64,000 bases of DNA from Adiantum capillus-veneris (taxonomy: Eukaryota > Streptophyta > Polypodiopsida > Polypodiales > Pteridaceae), in contig CM043959.1 in assembly GCA_014529385.2 (NCBI GenBank), forward strand, positions 48,673,928 to 48,737,927, read 5' to 3'. Position numbers and translations under genes: made by a program. Position 1 is the stretch's first letter. Each line of letters begins with the position of its first letter. This document shows positions 22,793 through 34,296 of this stretch, piece after piece. The notes below the pieces were generated by a model, which was given only the letters and a program-made list of their open reading frames with translations, made no database searches and was not told where the DNA came from.

Positions 22793-22797
<5 letters not shown>

Positions 22798-23770
22798 CTT
22801 TGTCTCTCTTTCCCCTGTCTCTATATTTTGAGCTAAGTGTAGGTGGTTACCTTGCCAAGAAACCATGCGGATAGCAAGTACGCACAAATGGAATCTAGAT
22901 TGTCCATGAAAAAAAAATCATTGCCAATCCATTATATCCTAAAGGGTTGTAGGATCTCCTAACCTAAAATATTTGTGTCGTAGTTCATGCTCAAGTAGAT
23001 CACATAGGCTTGCACATTTTCACATTAGGTACTCTATTTATTGTCCTTGTAAAATTTGAGAATAAGCCATTGGAAGAAGGGATTTTAGGGGAATGCATTA
23101 TTATTGTGCTTATTGTCAACATATTTGGAGATGTACTCCATCTCAAAAATTATAGAGCTACTATGGTTGATCATATAATGTCCAAAATTATGTTGTTTTC
23201 CTTAAGGAAGATATGAGTTTACATTCCCCAAGGGAAGGGGGTTTAGCTTCTAGGGTTTAGAAAATATTTCTTCATCACATTCGCATTGTGTGTTGTCTCA
23301 TTGATCAAAGGGGTAGAAAAAGGAGGTTATGTTGTTGTTGAAATAATGCTTAGTTTTGTTAAGAAATATATATTTTTTATTTCTTTTCTTAAATCATGCT
23401 ATTGTGATACATAAAATAGAATGGAGTTTTAATGAAATCACATGTAGCCAAGATGCCAAATTTTATGTACCTAGTTTCATTGCTTACTTGACACTTTGTT
23501 TATCATGGATTTATATGGATTTCTTACAAGAAATTTATCACAGTTCCAACCATTTCTTAAAGCTTGGATTTTTTCTTTCTACTAGTCTCTCTCTTTTTCT
23601 TCATAATGGAATTTGCAAATCTTTTCTTGTAAGGACTTTCTCTACCATTGCAGTAACCTACATTCAATAACAACAACAACCATTACTCCAACCTTACAAT
23701 TCATACATTGAGATATAAAATTGTTAAAAAGTCATACAAAGTGTTTTAAAATATGCGAAGGTTTTATTGA

Positions 23771-23930
23771 GTTAAAGTTGTAATATAATACACCTTGATG
23801 TACCATTCCAAATTCAATTCCTAATCTTATTGTGAAGGTTCATAGCTTTACAGAAAGTTAAAGTTGTAATATCATACACCTTGATGTGCCATTCCAATTT
23901 CAACTCCTAATCTTATTCTTAATTACATCC
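23771..23930. repeat. Tandem duplication, 86-bp period
   Basis: gttaaagttgtaatat at 23771 recurs at 23857. The following text (ataatacaccttgatgtacc / atcatacaccttgatgtgcc, then cattccaa and cctaatcttatt) recurs in register, with a few substitutions. Confidence 0.85.
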
Positions 23931-25896
23931 TCATGATCATCAACAATGACTAAGTCCGTTATTTACAAAACAATCACTATACAATTTCCATCATTTTTAA
24001 TAGAAAGTTTAGTAAAAGGAATCAAGCTTTATATGAAAAGACAATATGACCCATGCTACAAATTCTATCCATGGTTGACAACAATAACTATTCAAGCTAG
24101 CCATACAATGGAAGTTTTTCTTAGAAAACTCAAAAAGAAATCCATCCCCTAAGAGTTAGATTTAAGAGGATTTAGCATAGTCGACTGAGTAAAGACTGGT
24201 AACCTGATCCTAAGGATCAAATTTTAGAAGCATCATAGTGCCATGACTTCATCCAGAAGCACCGTCAAGCTCTTTCTGAACACAAACCAATTATAAAAAT
24301 TGTCACCTTCCTAGATCAAGGAAAATAGTAATAAATGACCATAAATAATTAGTAAAAGAGCCCTAGTTTGTATCAGACTATAGAACAAAATCAGACCAGT
24401 TTAGTTAGGAATGTCAAGGAGGGTTACCAAACCAATCAATCAAATAAGAGCTTCATCGTTAAGATTTACATATGTAGTTGGATCTCAACAAGAGCTAGTG
24501 AGTATAAAATAGGATCAAAAAAGGTAGAAGAAGACCAAGATTCATCATTCTAATGCAACAAAGGAAGTATGATGTTACCATTTGCCAAGTAACCAACACA
24601 AGGAGTATAGTTAGAGCAAGAGAAACAATTTCCAAAAAACTCAAATTTCATCAAGTATCCTTGAATTTCAAACCCATAAAGTAGGAGGGCACTAGACCCA
24701 AGAATGACTGAAGAACCATCAGTCAATCAAAGAATCCTAAGGGTGATTTTGCAAAATCTAATCCCAGGGCCATAAAAACCAATCAACCTTTGTCATTACA
24801 TGAGTATTCAAGCTATGAAGCTTCCCTTCAAACAAAAGACTTCACATACATTTTAAAAAAAATTGTGTATTTGTAAGAATCTGAGATGTCAAAAGCAAAC
24901 CAAGTCAGCAAATTCAAAAAGAAGAAATCCCTTGTTAAAACAACCAAAGGTTCAAGGAATCCTTGATGTGATTCACATAAGTTAAATAAATGCAATAGTT
25001 CTCAGATTTCCCAAAAGCATTATGCTTTATATCATGACCAGTTAGTGAAGCCATCAAGTACAATTTCCATGAAGCAACGTGTTCCCTAAAAAACTGCAAA
25101 AAAAAAGATAAAAACAAAGTATGCCATAGTTACAAGGATGAGTCTAACCCAAGTAAGCATCAATTTGGTGTCAGTTTTTAATGGCTTCCTTTCTACCAAC
25201 CCAAATTTGGGATAAACACCAAGAAAATATCCCATATGAATCTAGAGATCCTCAGTAACATTAAATGTTTTAACATAAGACACTAAGGCCAATAATCTGT
25301 AGCCATATAATGAGTGAACAACCATCAATAATCATACCCATGCTACATAATTGAAGGTTACTTAAGTTATCAAAATAATAATTCCCTTCTTCTTATCAAA
25401 CTCCATTTAATTACACAAAATTCAGAGAATTAAAGCCATCTTGAAGTTTTTCCATAATTAGAGAATGAAACCCAAGTAACCATGATAATCAAAAGGTTAA
25501 ATAGGTTGGTTACTTTTTTTGGAGATTTTTTTGAAAGATTTAGACTTCCCTTACTGTTTATATTATTCAAAAATTGATAAAACAAACTAGTGGCATACAA
25601 ATCAACCCAAATATTCTAGTGGAAATTACATCTCCCATCGAATTTAAGAAAGACCAAGGCTAAGTCAGGGATAGAAGCCTCACCTTAAATAATGTCAAAG
25701 GCAGAGCTAGCTAGCATCCATCACCAGTACTAGCATCACCAAGGCCCATCCTTCAATCACTTGGAATCTATAGAAATAGAAACCAGTAAACAAACTAGAG
25801 GGGGGTAGAGTCGAGATACATATCAATAGCAAAAATATTCAATACACAATGGGGAGCAAGACATGCCTATTGCTATGTGTGTATATACGTGTACGT

Positions 25897-26174
25897 TGTA
25901 GACATGTAGTAGTGTTAGTGTGTATACGCGCTTCACCAGGGGCACTTTTCTCCCACTGGGTTTTTCCCCCTGGACATCCGGTGTGAAAGGACACCTTATC
26001 TCTTAGGGTTTCATATAAGCTTTGTAGCTCTGAGTTTATAAAAAATTATTATTCCAATACAGAGAGACAGACTACAGAGATCTCGTACACAAGCTCTGTG
26101 TCTTCTCCTTCTCCATCTTCTTCCTACTCTGAGTTGCTGTCTTCCTTCTGTTTCCTGTTTCATCATCTTCAACA
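25897..26174 (+). mobile_element. 5' LTR of the intact copia element
   Basis: 278 bp, starting TGTAGACATG and ending CATCTTCAACA, so the ends are TGT...ACA. Candidate TATA boxes are ATATAAG (26013-26019) and TTTATAAAAAA (26035-26045). The 3' third is pyrimidine-rich (cttctccttctcc). It is identical to 30803-31080 as far as I can read. Confidence 0.97.
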
Positions 26175-26176
26175 AT

Positions 26177-26188
26177 TGGTATCAGAGC
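26177..26188 (+). other. Primer binding site (initiator tRNA-Met)
   Basis: TGGTATCAGAGC lies two bases after the LTR end. It is the standard plant retrotransposon PBS, complementary to the 3' end of initiator tRNA-Met, and it is perfectly conserved here. Confidence 0.95.
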
Positions 26189-26573
26189 AAGGTGATTTCC
26201 AGAGCCTCTACTTGCGTTTTCGCGTCCGCGCGCGCAATCGCAGTTTTCAGACAGTTTTCGGAAAATTTGTTCGTGGGAGCATCCTCGACGTTCCGGGAGT
26301 ATTCTGACCAGGCGACCTGGGGTTTCACCCCCCTTTCGAAGCCGTTCGAGCCCTCAGAATTTCGTTCTGAGCAGCGTAGCAGAAGTTACTTTTCCGAGGC
26401 GTTTAGATCAAGAGGGTGTGCTTTTTGACAGATTTTCTTCAGGTAAACAGTTCTTTTGGGAAGCAGCTTGTCTTAGCTTTGTGCTGAGATTTTGTGTAGA
26501 GTTTTGCTTGGATTGGAGAGGAGATTTGTGAATCTCTTGGAGGTTCTTTTGCTCTCTTGTGTGCATCTACAGT

Positions 26574-29500
26574 ATGGCTCAATCTACGGAGAAAGAGATT
26601 TTTGGTGCGTTTACATCCGAAGACAAATTGGATGGTACCAACTATTCTCTTTGGTCTTTTATGGCCAAAAATGTTTTGGTTGGTAAAGGATTGTGGGATT
26701 ATGTATCTGGAGATGAAGTTCGTCCAGGTAGCATTGCACCTGCCACGCCTGGTCGTGGTGCAGCTGTTGGTGCAGGACCCTCACAAGTCACTCCAGAGCA
26801 AAAGAGATGGGATACTAAAGATGCACAGGCTATGGCTGTAATTGCCTTAACCATAAAGAGGACAATCACACCACATATCAGATCTTGCAGAACTTCTGAG
26901 GATGCTTGGAACACTCTGCAAGCTATGTTTGGAGGAAGAAACGCTGCCAGAATAGAGTTTTTGAAGAAACAACTTGACAAAATACAGATGGACGAAGGTG
27001 ACGATATTGTCGAGCATCTTACAAAAATCAGGGATCTTAAAGAGCAATTGCTTAGCATTGATGAAGTGATTCCAGAGAAGGACTTGGTTTCCAAAACACT
27101 CAATTCACTACCACCATCTTATTTGACTTTTCAGACTTCTTTGACTCTGTCTTTGCGAGCTAATCCTGACCCTCTTCATTTTGAAGAGTTAGTGGCTTTG
27201 CTATTGCAGGAGGATCAATCACGTAAGAACAAGTCTTTACAGGTGGATGGTATGGATCATGCTCTTGTTGTACAGAACAAAAACAGGGGTAAAGAGAGTG
27301 CTCATCACTCCAAGTCTGGTGCAGGACAGTCTTCAGAGAAGTCTAAAGGTGATTCAGACAAGTCCAAGAAGAAAGGTAAATGTCACTACTGCAAGAAACC
27401 TGGTCACTACATTAGTGAGTGTAAAAAGCGAATTGCTAAAGAAAAGAAGAAAGAGTCAAGTTTGGTTGTTTCAGCTTCTGGTGATTCTTCTACAGCTAAA
27501 GAAGAGTCTGCAAACTTTGTGCAGGATTCTTATGCTTTTGTAGTATGTTCAAATTTTTCTGCTTACAGTGTTGACAAGACACAAATGATTTGGTACTTTG
27601 ATAGTGGTGCATCCAGGCATATTACTTCAAGGAAGGATTTGTTTTGTTCATTGGATGCAGCTCCAGCAGGAAAGAAGGTGACATGTGCAAATAATGCTTC
27701 TTATCCAATCAAAGGCGTTGGTAAGATTTTGATTACCATTTCAGATGGTTCAGATTTATGCTTGCCAGATGTCTTATATGTTCCAGGGATCAAGAAGAAT
27801 TTGTTGTCTGTATCCTCTCTTGCAAAAAATGGTCTTCGGGTCATTTTTGAGGATGACAGATGTGTTGTACGAGATCGAGAGAATGGTTATTCTCTTATCA
27901 CTACAGGTACGCTGGAAAATGGACTATTTGTGCTAGATCGTTATGAAAAGCAGATTCAGGTATGTATTGCAGAAACAAAGACTCAGGCCATGCAGGATGC
28001 TGAGTTGTGGCATGCTAGATTTGGGCATGTTAGTTATGGCAGTTTGATGACTTTACAACGTCATAATATGGTGCATGATTTGTCTTTATTGGAGATGCCA
28101 CCAAGACATGTATGTGAAGGTTGCGTTCTTGGAAAGATGCACAGATTTGCATTTTCGCAGGATGGTTCAGTTAGAGCGACACGAAAGTTGCAGCTTGTAC
28201 ACAGTGATGTATGTGGTCCTATGAGGACGCCATCTATAGGAAACAGCCTTTATTTTGTGACCTTCATTGATGACTTTTCCAGGTTTTGTTGGGTGTATCC
28301 ACTCAAAGCAAAGTCAGACGTGTTTGCAGTTTTTCAACATTATGTCGCCATGGTTGAAAATGAAACAGGTTGCAAAGTACAGACTCTTCGTACCGATCGA
28401 GGAGGTGAATACATGTCAGGTGCATTTAAGGATTTTTTGGGAAAGAAAGGCATTAAACACCAATGCACTATGCCGTACACACCACAACAGAATGGTGTTG
28501 CAGAAAGGAAGAACAGGTCTTTAATGGAGACGGCTAGATGTATGCTCAAGGCTAAGAGTTTGCCTCATAAGCTATGGATGGAGGCAGTTGCTTGTGCAGC
28601 ACATGTTTTGAACAGGTGTCCTACTCGTGCCTTGAAGACCATTACTGCATATGAAGCTTGGTATGACAAAAAACCTTCAGTCAGTTATCTTCGTGTTTTT
28701 GGTTGTCTTGCTTATGCTCACATCCCTCAGCAGTTACGTGGGAAGCTTGATGATAAGGCAATCAAATGTATATTTGTGGGGTACAGTAGTGGAAGTAAAG
28801 GTTATAGACTTTACAATCCTGCTACAAACAAGATTTTTGAAAGTCGTGATGTAATTTTTGCAGAAACTACTGCTCAACCTATGGTTGCTTTTGATGTACC
28901 TCATATGCAGACACATGATGTATTTGAAGGTTTGCTTCCTTCTTTTGTGGAAAATCAAGATTCACAACAGGTTGATAATCTTGATCAATCTTTTGATCAG
29001 CATGTGACACCTCATGATGTAGAGGAAATTGTGCGTGAAGAGCAAGAAGTTCTCAGGGAAGAAAGAACCTTGCCTAAATGGGTTCAGAAAACTTTGCAGG
29101 ATAGCAAGTTGGATGCACCGTTGCCACGAAAAACACGTGCTGGTACTACTTTTGGCAGAGAGCAAGTAGATTTGGCTTGCTTTAGCACTCTTTGTGATGC
29201 AGATGAGCCTGATTCATTTGAACAAGCTTTAGAGTGTGTTCAGTGGAAAGATGCTATGCAGCAAGAAATTGATTCTATTCATAAGAATCATACATGGGAT
29301 CTAGTGGACTTGCCTACAGGTAAAAAGCCTATTGGTACAAAGTGGGTTTTTAAGGTAAAAAGGAAACAAGATGGTACTGTTGACAGGTACAAAGCAAGGC
29401 TTGTGGCAAAAGGCTATGCGCAACAGAAAGGCATAGATTATGATGAAACCTTTGCTCCTACTTCTCGTGCGTCCACAGTTAGATCACTAGTTGCAATTGC

Positions 29501-30755
29501 TGCTCATCATGGTTGGAAAGTGCATCAGTTGGATATCAAAACTGCTTTTTTGAATGGTGATTTGCAGGAAGAAGTTTATGTAATTCAACCAAGTGGTTTT
29601 GTTGTAAAAGGTCAAGAGCAAAAGGTATGTAGATTGCGTAAAGCTTTGTATGGTCTCAAACAGGCTCCAAGAGCATGGTATGAGAAAATACATACTTATT
29701 TGATTGGCCAGGGATTTCAGAATAGTCCAACAGAAAGTACTTTGTATGTCAAAAAGAGAGATGGAGTTCTCATTATGCTAACACTTTATGTGGATGATAT
29801 GCTTCTTACAGGCAATACTGCAGATGAAATTGAAGCGTTTAAAGATGCTTTGAGAAAAACCTTTGAGATGTCTGATCTTGGTTTGCTACATTATTACTTG
29901 GGTATTCAGTTTGTGCAATCAAAGGATGGCATATACATGTTGCAGGCAAAATATTTGCATAAAATTTTGGACAAGTTTGGTATGCAAAATTGTAAGCCAA
30001 TCTCTACACCCGTAGAAACTGGATCAAAGTTGAGCATGCATGATGCTGGAGAAACTTTTGATGTACATACTTATGCAGCAGCGGTTGGTTGCTTGATATA
30101 TTTGGCAGGCAACACTCGTCCAGACATTCAATTTGGGGTTTCACAAGCAAGCAGATTTATGCACAGCCCAGGTATGCATCATTGGCAGGCTGTGAAGCGC
30201 ATACTTCGTTACCTTTCAGGTACCCCTAATCTTGCCATGTTCTTTCCAAGGGGGGATATGTATGGAAAGCACAGTTCTATGCAGCTTCTTGGTTACAGCG
30301 ATTCAGATTGGGCTGGTGATTTTGACACACGACATTCCACAAGTGGCAATTGTTTTTTCTTGGGAAATGCATGTATATCTTGGCTAAGCAAGAAGCAACC
30401 CACAGTGGCTACATCAACTTGTGAAGCTGAGTACAGGGCAGCTTTCACGGCAACAGTTGATTGTGTATGGATACGCAGGTTATTGGCAGATCTTTGTGAG
30501 TGTCAACAGGCACCCACTACCATTTTCACTGACAGTCAGAGTGCTATGGCAGTTGCAAGGAATCCAGTATTTCATGCAAGAACAAAGCACATAGAGGTTC
30601 ACTACCACTATGTCAGGGAAAGGCTACATGCAGGGGAGATCACACTAACTTACTGTCCTACACAGGATAACATTGCAGATCTATTTACGAAGGCGTTATC
30701 ACGAGAAAAGTTTGAAGCTTTCCGAAAAGCTTTGGGCTTACTCTCATACACATGA
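26574..30755 (+). CDS. Ty1/copia Gag-Pol polyprotein, intact (1393 aa)
   Basis: One frame encodes all functions. Gag starts MAQSTEKEIFGAF, with the zinc knuckle CHYCKKPGHYISEC from residue 270. The protease active site is DSGA at 343-346. The integrase zinc region starts at His480 (HARFGH ... CEGC), and its core has Asp545, Asp608 (TDRGGEY) and Glu644 (GVAERKN) in D-D-35-E spacing. RT starts near residue 900, with YVDD at 1072-1075. RNase H has YSDSDW at 1242-1247, CEAEYRA and FTDSQSA, and ends NIADLFTKAL. I chose the ATG at 26574 because the frame upstream has no ATG and MAQS fits Gag starts. No stop or frameshift is present, and every catalytic residue I checked is kept. Confidence 0.97.
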   Translation: MAQSTEKEIFGAFTSEDKLDGTNYSLWSFMAKNVLVGKGLWDYVSGDEVRPGSIAPATPGRGAAVGAGPSQVTPEQKRWDTKDAQAMAVIALTIKRTITPHIRSCRTSEDAWNTLQAMFGGRNAARIEFLKKQLDKIQMDEGDDIVEHLTKIRDLKEQLLSIDEVIPEKDLVSKTLNSLPPSYLTFQTSLTLSLRANPDPLHFEELVALLLQEDQSRKNKSLQVDGMDHALVVQNKNRGKESAHHSKSGAGQSSEKSKGDSDKSKKKGKCHYCKKPGHYISECKKRIAKEKKKESSLVVSASGDSSTAKEESANFVQDSYAFVVCSNFSAYSVDKTQMIWYFDSGASRHITSRKDLFCSLDAAPAGKKVTCANNASYPIKGVGKILITISDGSDLCLPDVLYVPGIKKNLLSVSSLAKNGLRVIFEDDRCVVRDRENGYSLITTGTLENGLFVLDRYEKQIQVCIAETKTQAMQDAELWHARFGHVSYGSLMTLQRHNMVHDLSLLEMPPRHVCEGCVLGKMHRFAFSQDGSVRATRKLQLVHSDVCGPMRTPSIGNSLYFVTFIDDFSRFCWVYPLKAKSDVFAVFQHYVAMVENETGCKVQTLRTDRGGEYMSGAFKDFLGKKGIKHQCTMPYTPQQNGVAERKNRSLMETARCMLKAKSLPHKLWMEAVACAAHVLNRCPTRALKTITAYEAWYDKKPSVSYLRVFGCLAYAHIPQQLRGKLDDKAIKCIFVGYSSGSKGYRLYNPATNKIFESRDVIFAETTAQPMVAFDVPHMQTHDVFEGLLPSFVENQDSQQVDNLDQSFDQHVTPHDVEEIVREEQEVLREERTLPKWVQKTLQDSKLDAPLPRKTRAGTTFGREQVDLACFSTLCDADEPDSFEQALECVQWKDAMQQEIDSIHKNHTWDLVDLPTGKKPIGTKWVFKVKRKQDGTVDRYKARLVAKGYAQQKGIDYDETFAPTSRASTVRSLVAIAAHHGWKVHQLDIKTAFLNGDLQEEVYVIQPSGFVVKGQEQKVCRLRKALYGLKQAPRAWYEKIHTYLIGQGFQNSPTESTLYVKKRDGVLIMLTLYVDDMLLTGNTADEIEAFKDALRKTFEMSDLGLLHYYLGIQFVQSKDGIYMLQAKYLHKILDKFGMQNCKPISTPVETGSKLSMHDAGETFDVHTYAAAVGCLIYLAGNTRPDIQFGVSQASRFMHSPGMHHWQAVKRILRYLSGTPNLAMFFPRGDMYGKHSSMQLLGYSDSDWAGDFDTRHSTSGNCFFLGNACISWLSKKQPTVATSTCEAEYRAAFTATVDCVWIRRLLADLCECQQAPTTIFTDSQSAMAVARNPVFHARTKHIEVHYHYVRERLHAGEITLTYCPTQDNIADLFTKALSREKFEAFRKALGLLSYT

Positions 30756-30788
30756 TGATCTGCTACCTTGTACGGATTCACACTATCA

Positions 30789-30802
30789 CTACAGGGGGGA
30801 TT
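30789..30802 (+). other. Polypurine tract of the copia element
   Basis: ACAGGGGGGATT lies directly before the 3' LTR start at 30803 and about 35 bp after the stop codon. It is the site expected to prime plus-strand synthesis. Confidence 0.85.
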
Positions 30803-31080
30803 TGTAGACATGTAGTAGTGTTAGTGTGTATACGCGCTTCACCAGGGGCACTTTTCTCCCACTGGGTTTTTCCCCCTGGACATCCGGTGTGAAAGGACAC
30901 CTTATCTCTTAGGGTTTCATATAAGCTTTGTAGCTCTGAGTTTATAAAAAATTATTATTCCAATACAGAGAGACAGACTACAGAGATCTCGTACACAAGC
31001 TCTGTGTCTTCTCCTTCTCCATCTTCTTCCTACTCTGAGTTGCTGTCTTCCTTCTGTTTCCTGTTTCATCATCTTCAACA
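30803..31080 (+). mobile_element. 3' LTR of the intact copia element
   Basis: 278 bp, same ends and same sequence as the 5' LTR. It is followed by the tacgt duplication. Open frames on the other strand here are shadows of the pyrimidine-rich LTR end. Confidence 0.97.
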
Positions 31081-31543
31081 TACGTATGTGTGAGTGTGTG
31101 CATCCATACAAAGAGAACAAGATTCATCAAAGATTGGTGAAGTAGGGCATGCTTATTATAGTATGTATATATATATTTTTTGTGTGTTGTTGTTGTTGTT
31201 GTTGTTGTTGTCATCGTATTAAAATACTACTCATACAAAAAAAAAAATTGTCCCATAGACAAATGGATTTGGACATTAGGAAGGTGGTTTGCACAAAAAC
31301 AATTTTGCATTTGACTCAATTTTATACAATATGATCCGAATAAATTAACATTCCAATAATCCTATACATTAGGACTAAACCAGTTTATGAGGATGAAAAA
31401 CTCATTCATCTCCAAGGTCAACAAAGCTAAGACTTTTTAAGAAAAGATAGAATTTCACCTACATCCATATAGACAAGACTACAGATTTTGTTAGATCTGG
31501 CTACATATAACAACTGTTAAAAAACCTATCAGTCATAATCCAT
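31081..31543. other. Spacer between copia and the Tat-like element
   Basis: Contains a TA-rich tract and a (TTG)n run at about 31186-31211. No gene seen. The left part (tacgtatgtgtgagtgtg) continues the GT-rich target that lies left of the copia element. Confidence 0.6.
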
Positions 31544-33960
31544 TGAAAGCTGTTTTTTGGCTATCCAAATTTCCATAGTGAGCTATCTCACCCTACCAAA
31601 ATCACCCAAACACTGTGGCTATCCCTACCATTTCATTGTACATAGGCGCGTGTGAGTTAGGGGACTTTCCCCATATCTTTTTAAAACCCTTCGCTAACCA
31701 GTCATTGAGTTAGTTGTGCCAAAAAAAGTAAATAAAATAAATAAAATAAAATATATTATGGCCCATTTGTGTGTAAATATTTCATTGTATATAGGGCCTA
31801 AACATAAGGATTTTTCATAATTAATTTGGTATTTATTTAAATATTTCTACCTAGGTGTGCGTTATTTGTCTATGTATGCTATGTACATTGACTCACAATT
31901 ACCACAATTTTTCTTACCATCTTGCATACTCTTTATTCCATATAGAAATATTTTCATGCAAGCTTCTCTTTTTTTTGGGTGAGAATACACTCCAAGGAAA
32001 AAGCTCAAAAATACCTATCACCATTAGTCATTGCCTTTCACTAATTTCCTATTTCTTACAGGTATTTCTTGTAAATAAATATACATCAATTAAAACAAAT
32101 GAGGACTCTCCTCATTTGATTCCTTGTATTTTCATATATTTATTTTTTATATATAGCTAACACTATTTTAGACTCCATGAATTAATTATATACTAATATG
32201 TATTTTTTCCATCATATATTACATTTATGAATAATCCACAACCATACATATTTTCAAACCCTTAAGAATCAATTAGGTCATGCTCTCATGCAAGGAGGGG
32301 TTCACCTTTGGAGCCATATGCAAATTCAACAAAAGGGGGGCCACTGAAGACTTTTTTGTGAAGAAAAATAGACATTTTGGTGGGATTTTTTATATCCATC
32401 TCCATTCCAAATTTGAAGTGGTGGTTAAAATACACAATATGTACTAAGAGCTGAATAATCACCTCAAAAATTTTGATAATTTTTGGAGCTACCACCGGTG
32501 AGATAAGATTTTTTGAATGGACCCCAGTCTGCCCACTTTTCTCAAAGTAACCTATAGTCTTCTCTCACCTCCTTTCCTACTTCTACACACACACACACAC
32601 ACACACACACTCATTCCTCTCCGGCCCTCAATCAAACCTACAACTTTCATGGCTTCTTTCATCTTATTTACCGTTCCCATCTCTCCCTTACTCCATAGCT
32701 CAAAATTATCATCTCTACACACATATAACTCAATTTCTTTCTTTAGAATCAAACTCATATTACCATAACCTCTTCATACTTTTACAAAAAGAGAAAAAAT
32801 CAGCAAATAATCAAGATCAAGCTCTACAAAAGGAGGAGTTTTATAATGGAAAATTCAACTTTTCCATGGTCACAAGAACTACACCGATAGATTTCTACAA
32901 CCGCTTATTCACTGGAGGAGATAGGTGGAAAATTCCCTTTCCATCTTGTGGTTTCCATCAAATTGTGTAATTCTAATCCTTCTCTTACTTTTTTTCATTG
33001 TATAAATCATATAACGCACCTTGAGTGCATATTCCATGTAATTTTGCCCCATCCTATTGAGTACAAACTACTAACACTAACCACTAACATACTAACATAA
33101 AATAGCCATTGACCTAACCATAAAAGACACCTCACCTCAAGCCTACATGTGCATAGTAACTCTCTCTCTCTCTCTCTCTCTCTCTCCCCTTCTTTAAAAT
33201 TCTACTTTCTCCTTATCTACCATCAATAATGCTACTTTCTCCTTATCTACTTTCTCCTTATCTACCATCAATAATGCTCTCTTTTGAGCCCACATCTATG
33301 ACTCAAGCAGACAAAGAAGGCCCGCAATGTTTTGATATTAAAAAAAGATCATAATTCTCATTTGTTAGCTTGTAAATTAGGATTTCCAATCATCTTAATG
33401 AGAGGTCTCCAACCTATAAATAGGCTCCTCTCCTTTTTGTAAATCATTCCCAATATCTCACATAGCACCCCAACACTCTATTTGTGAGGAGAGACTTAGA
33501 CGTAGCAACCACTTTGTGAGCTTCACTTTTGGTGTGAGAGAATCTTTCAAGCTACACATTGCAAGTGAGAGAGCATGAGTTCAGAATCTCAAAACCACTA
33601 TTGTATATGTTTCTCCATCATCAATAAATTGAGGTTTGGTGCATCAAAGGTGTTATTTGACATTCAAATCTTTGTCCCTCCACTTATGCAATACGGTTTG
33701 GTAAATTCAAGGTGACTTGTGTATTTTAAGTTTTCATCATTTGATCTTGTTTGAGTGTGTTAGTGTGTTTTCATTGCCAATTTTGTGTCCATTGTAAGAG
33801 GGTATTGTGGTTAGAGATCTCCCACACCCTAAGATAGTGTGTGTGTGTTGGCAATGTTTAGCATTCACTAAGCATTGAGTTAGTTTTGTACAAGCTCTAT
33901 GATAACATCATAACAAACCATCTTCATTTGCAAGTCACAAACAAGGTATTACGCAAGCTC

Positions 33961-34011
<51 letters not shown>

Positions 34012-34277
34012 TTGCTCTAGCTCACTCTGCTCCATTTGGTGTGTGTATTGGTGTAAGATTTCTTGTGTGTGTTTTTTGGCTCATGTTCTTGGGTGTGACA
34101 AAATCTCTCTTGTGTCCTAGTTTGCATACCATAACTAGGTGATGCCCTTTCACTTGTTTGGCTGTGGGTTTGTTGTTTTTCCTTGCTTGAGGTTGCCCCA
34201 ACCCCAATTGAGCAGCACGGGAGCCTTGAGGGATGTTTAAATGTTGCCTCTCTTGCTGCTCGCCCCTGACCGCCTCA
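31544..34277 (+). mobile_element. 5' LTR of the Tat-like Ty3 element (about 2.73 kb)
   Basis: Starts TGAAAGC and ends ACCGCCTCA, directly before a PBS-like stretch. The same sequence recurs at 39759-42493 with scattered substitutions and indels, so the pair dates from an old insertion. It contains a (CA)n run near 32584-32612, two CT arrays (33160-33187 and 33964-34006) and a TATA box TATAAATAGG near 33415. A local duplication at about 33200-33275 is absent from the 3' copy. Short open frames inside are not genes. No perfect 5-bp target duplication remains (flanks ..ccat and tcat..). Confidence 0.9.
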
Positions 34278-34278
34278 A

Positions 34279-34296
34279 TTTTGGTGCCCCCATTGA
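34279..34296 (+). other. Primer binding site-like sequence of the Tat-like element
   Basis: TTTTGGTGCCCCCATTG begins two bases after the 5' LTR end. It resembles the TGGCGCC-type PBS used by plant Tat and Athila groups, with changes. I cannot assign the tRNA. Confidence 0.5.

Larger units (their letters stand above)
21071..25891. other. Intergenic, no gene recognised
   Basis: No coding similarity seen. It holds the CT array at 22735-22792, an 86-bp tandem duplication at 23771-23930 and a weak tRNA-like A/B box pair at 24176-24223. The last 30 bp (GT- and TA-rich) form the target of the copia insertion. Confidence 0.45.
25892..31085 (+). mobile_element. Complete Ty1/copia retrotransposon with target site duplication
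   Basis: The element proper spans 25897-31080. It is flanked by the 5-bp direct repeat tacgt (25892-25896 and 31081-31085). Both LTRs are 278 bp and appear identical base for base. Between them lie a PBS for initiator tRNA-Met, a leader, a single uninterrupted gag-pol frame and a PPT. The domain order GAG-PR-IN-RT-RNase H defines copia. Identical LTRs, a clean duplication and an intact frame together indicate a very recent insertion that may still be able to move. Lineage within copia is not assigned. Confidence 0.98.

Noticed and set aside
22650-22874. Open frame with Leu-Ser repeats
   Set aside because: Artefact of the CT microsatellite; similar frames at 42082-42339, 44716-45042 and 53843-54082 are rejected for the same reason.
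26699-27103. Minus-strand open frames inside the copia polyprotein
   Set aside because: Shadows of the strongly supported plus-strand gag-pol frame.
31855-33000. Open frames inside the 2.7-kb LTRs (also 40066-41232)
   Set aside because: They are short and not kept with the same reading in both LTR copies; LTRs of this class are not expected to encode protein.
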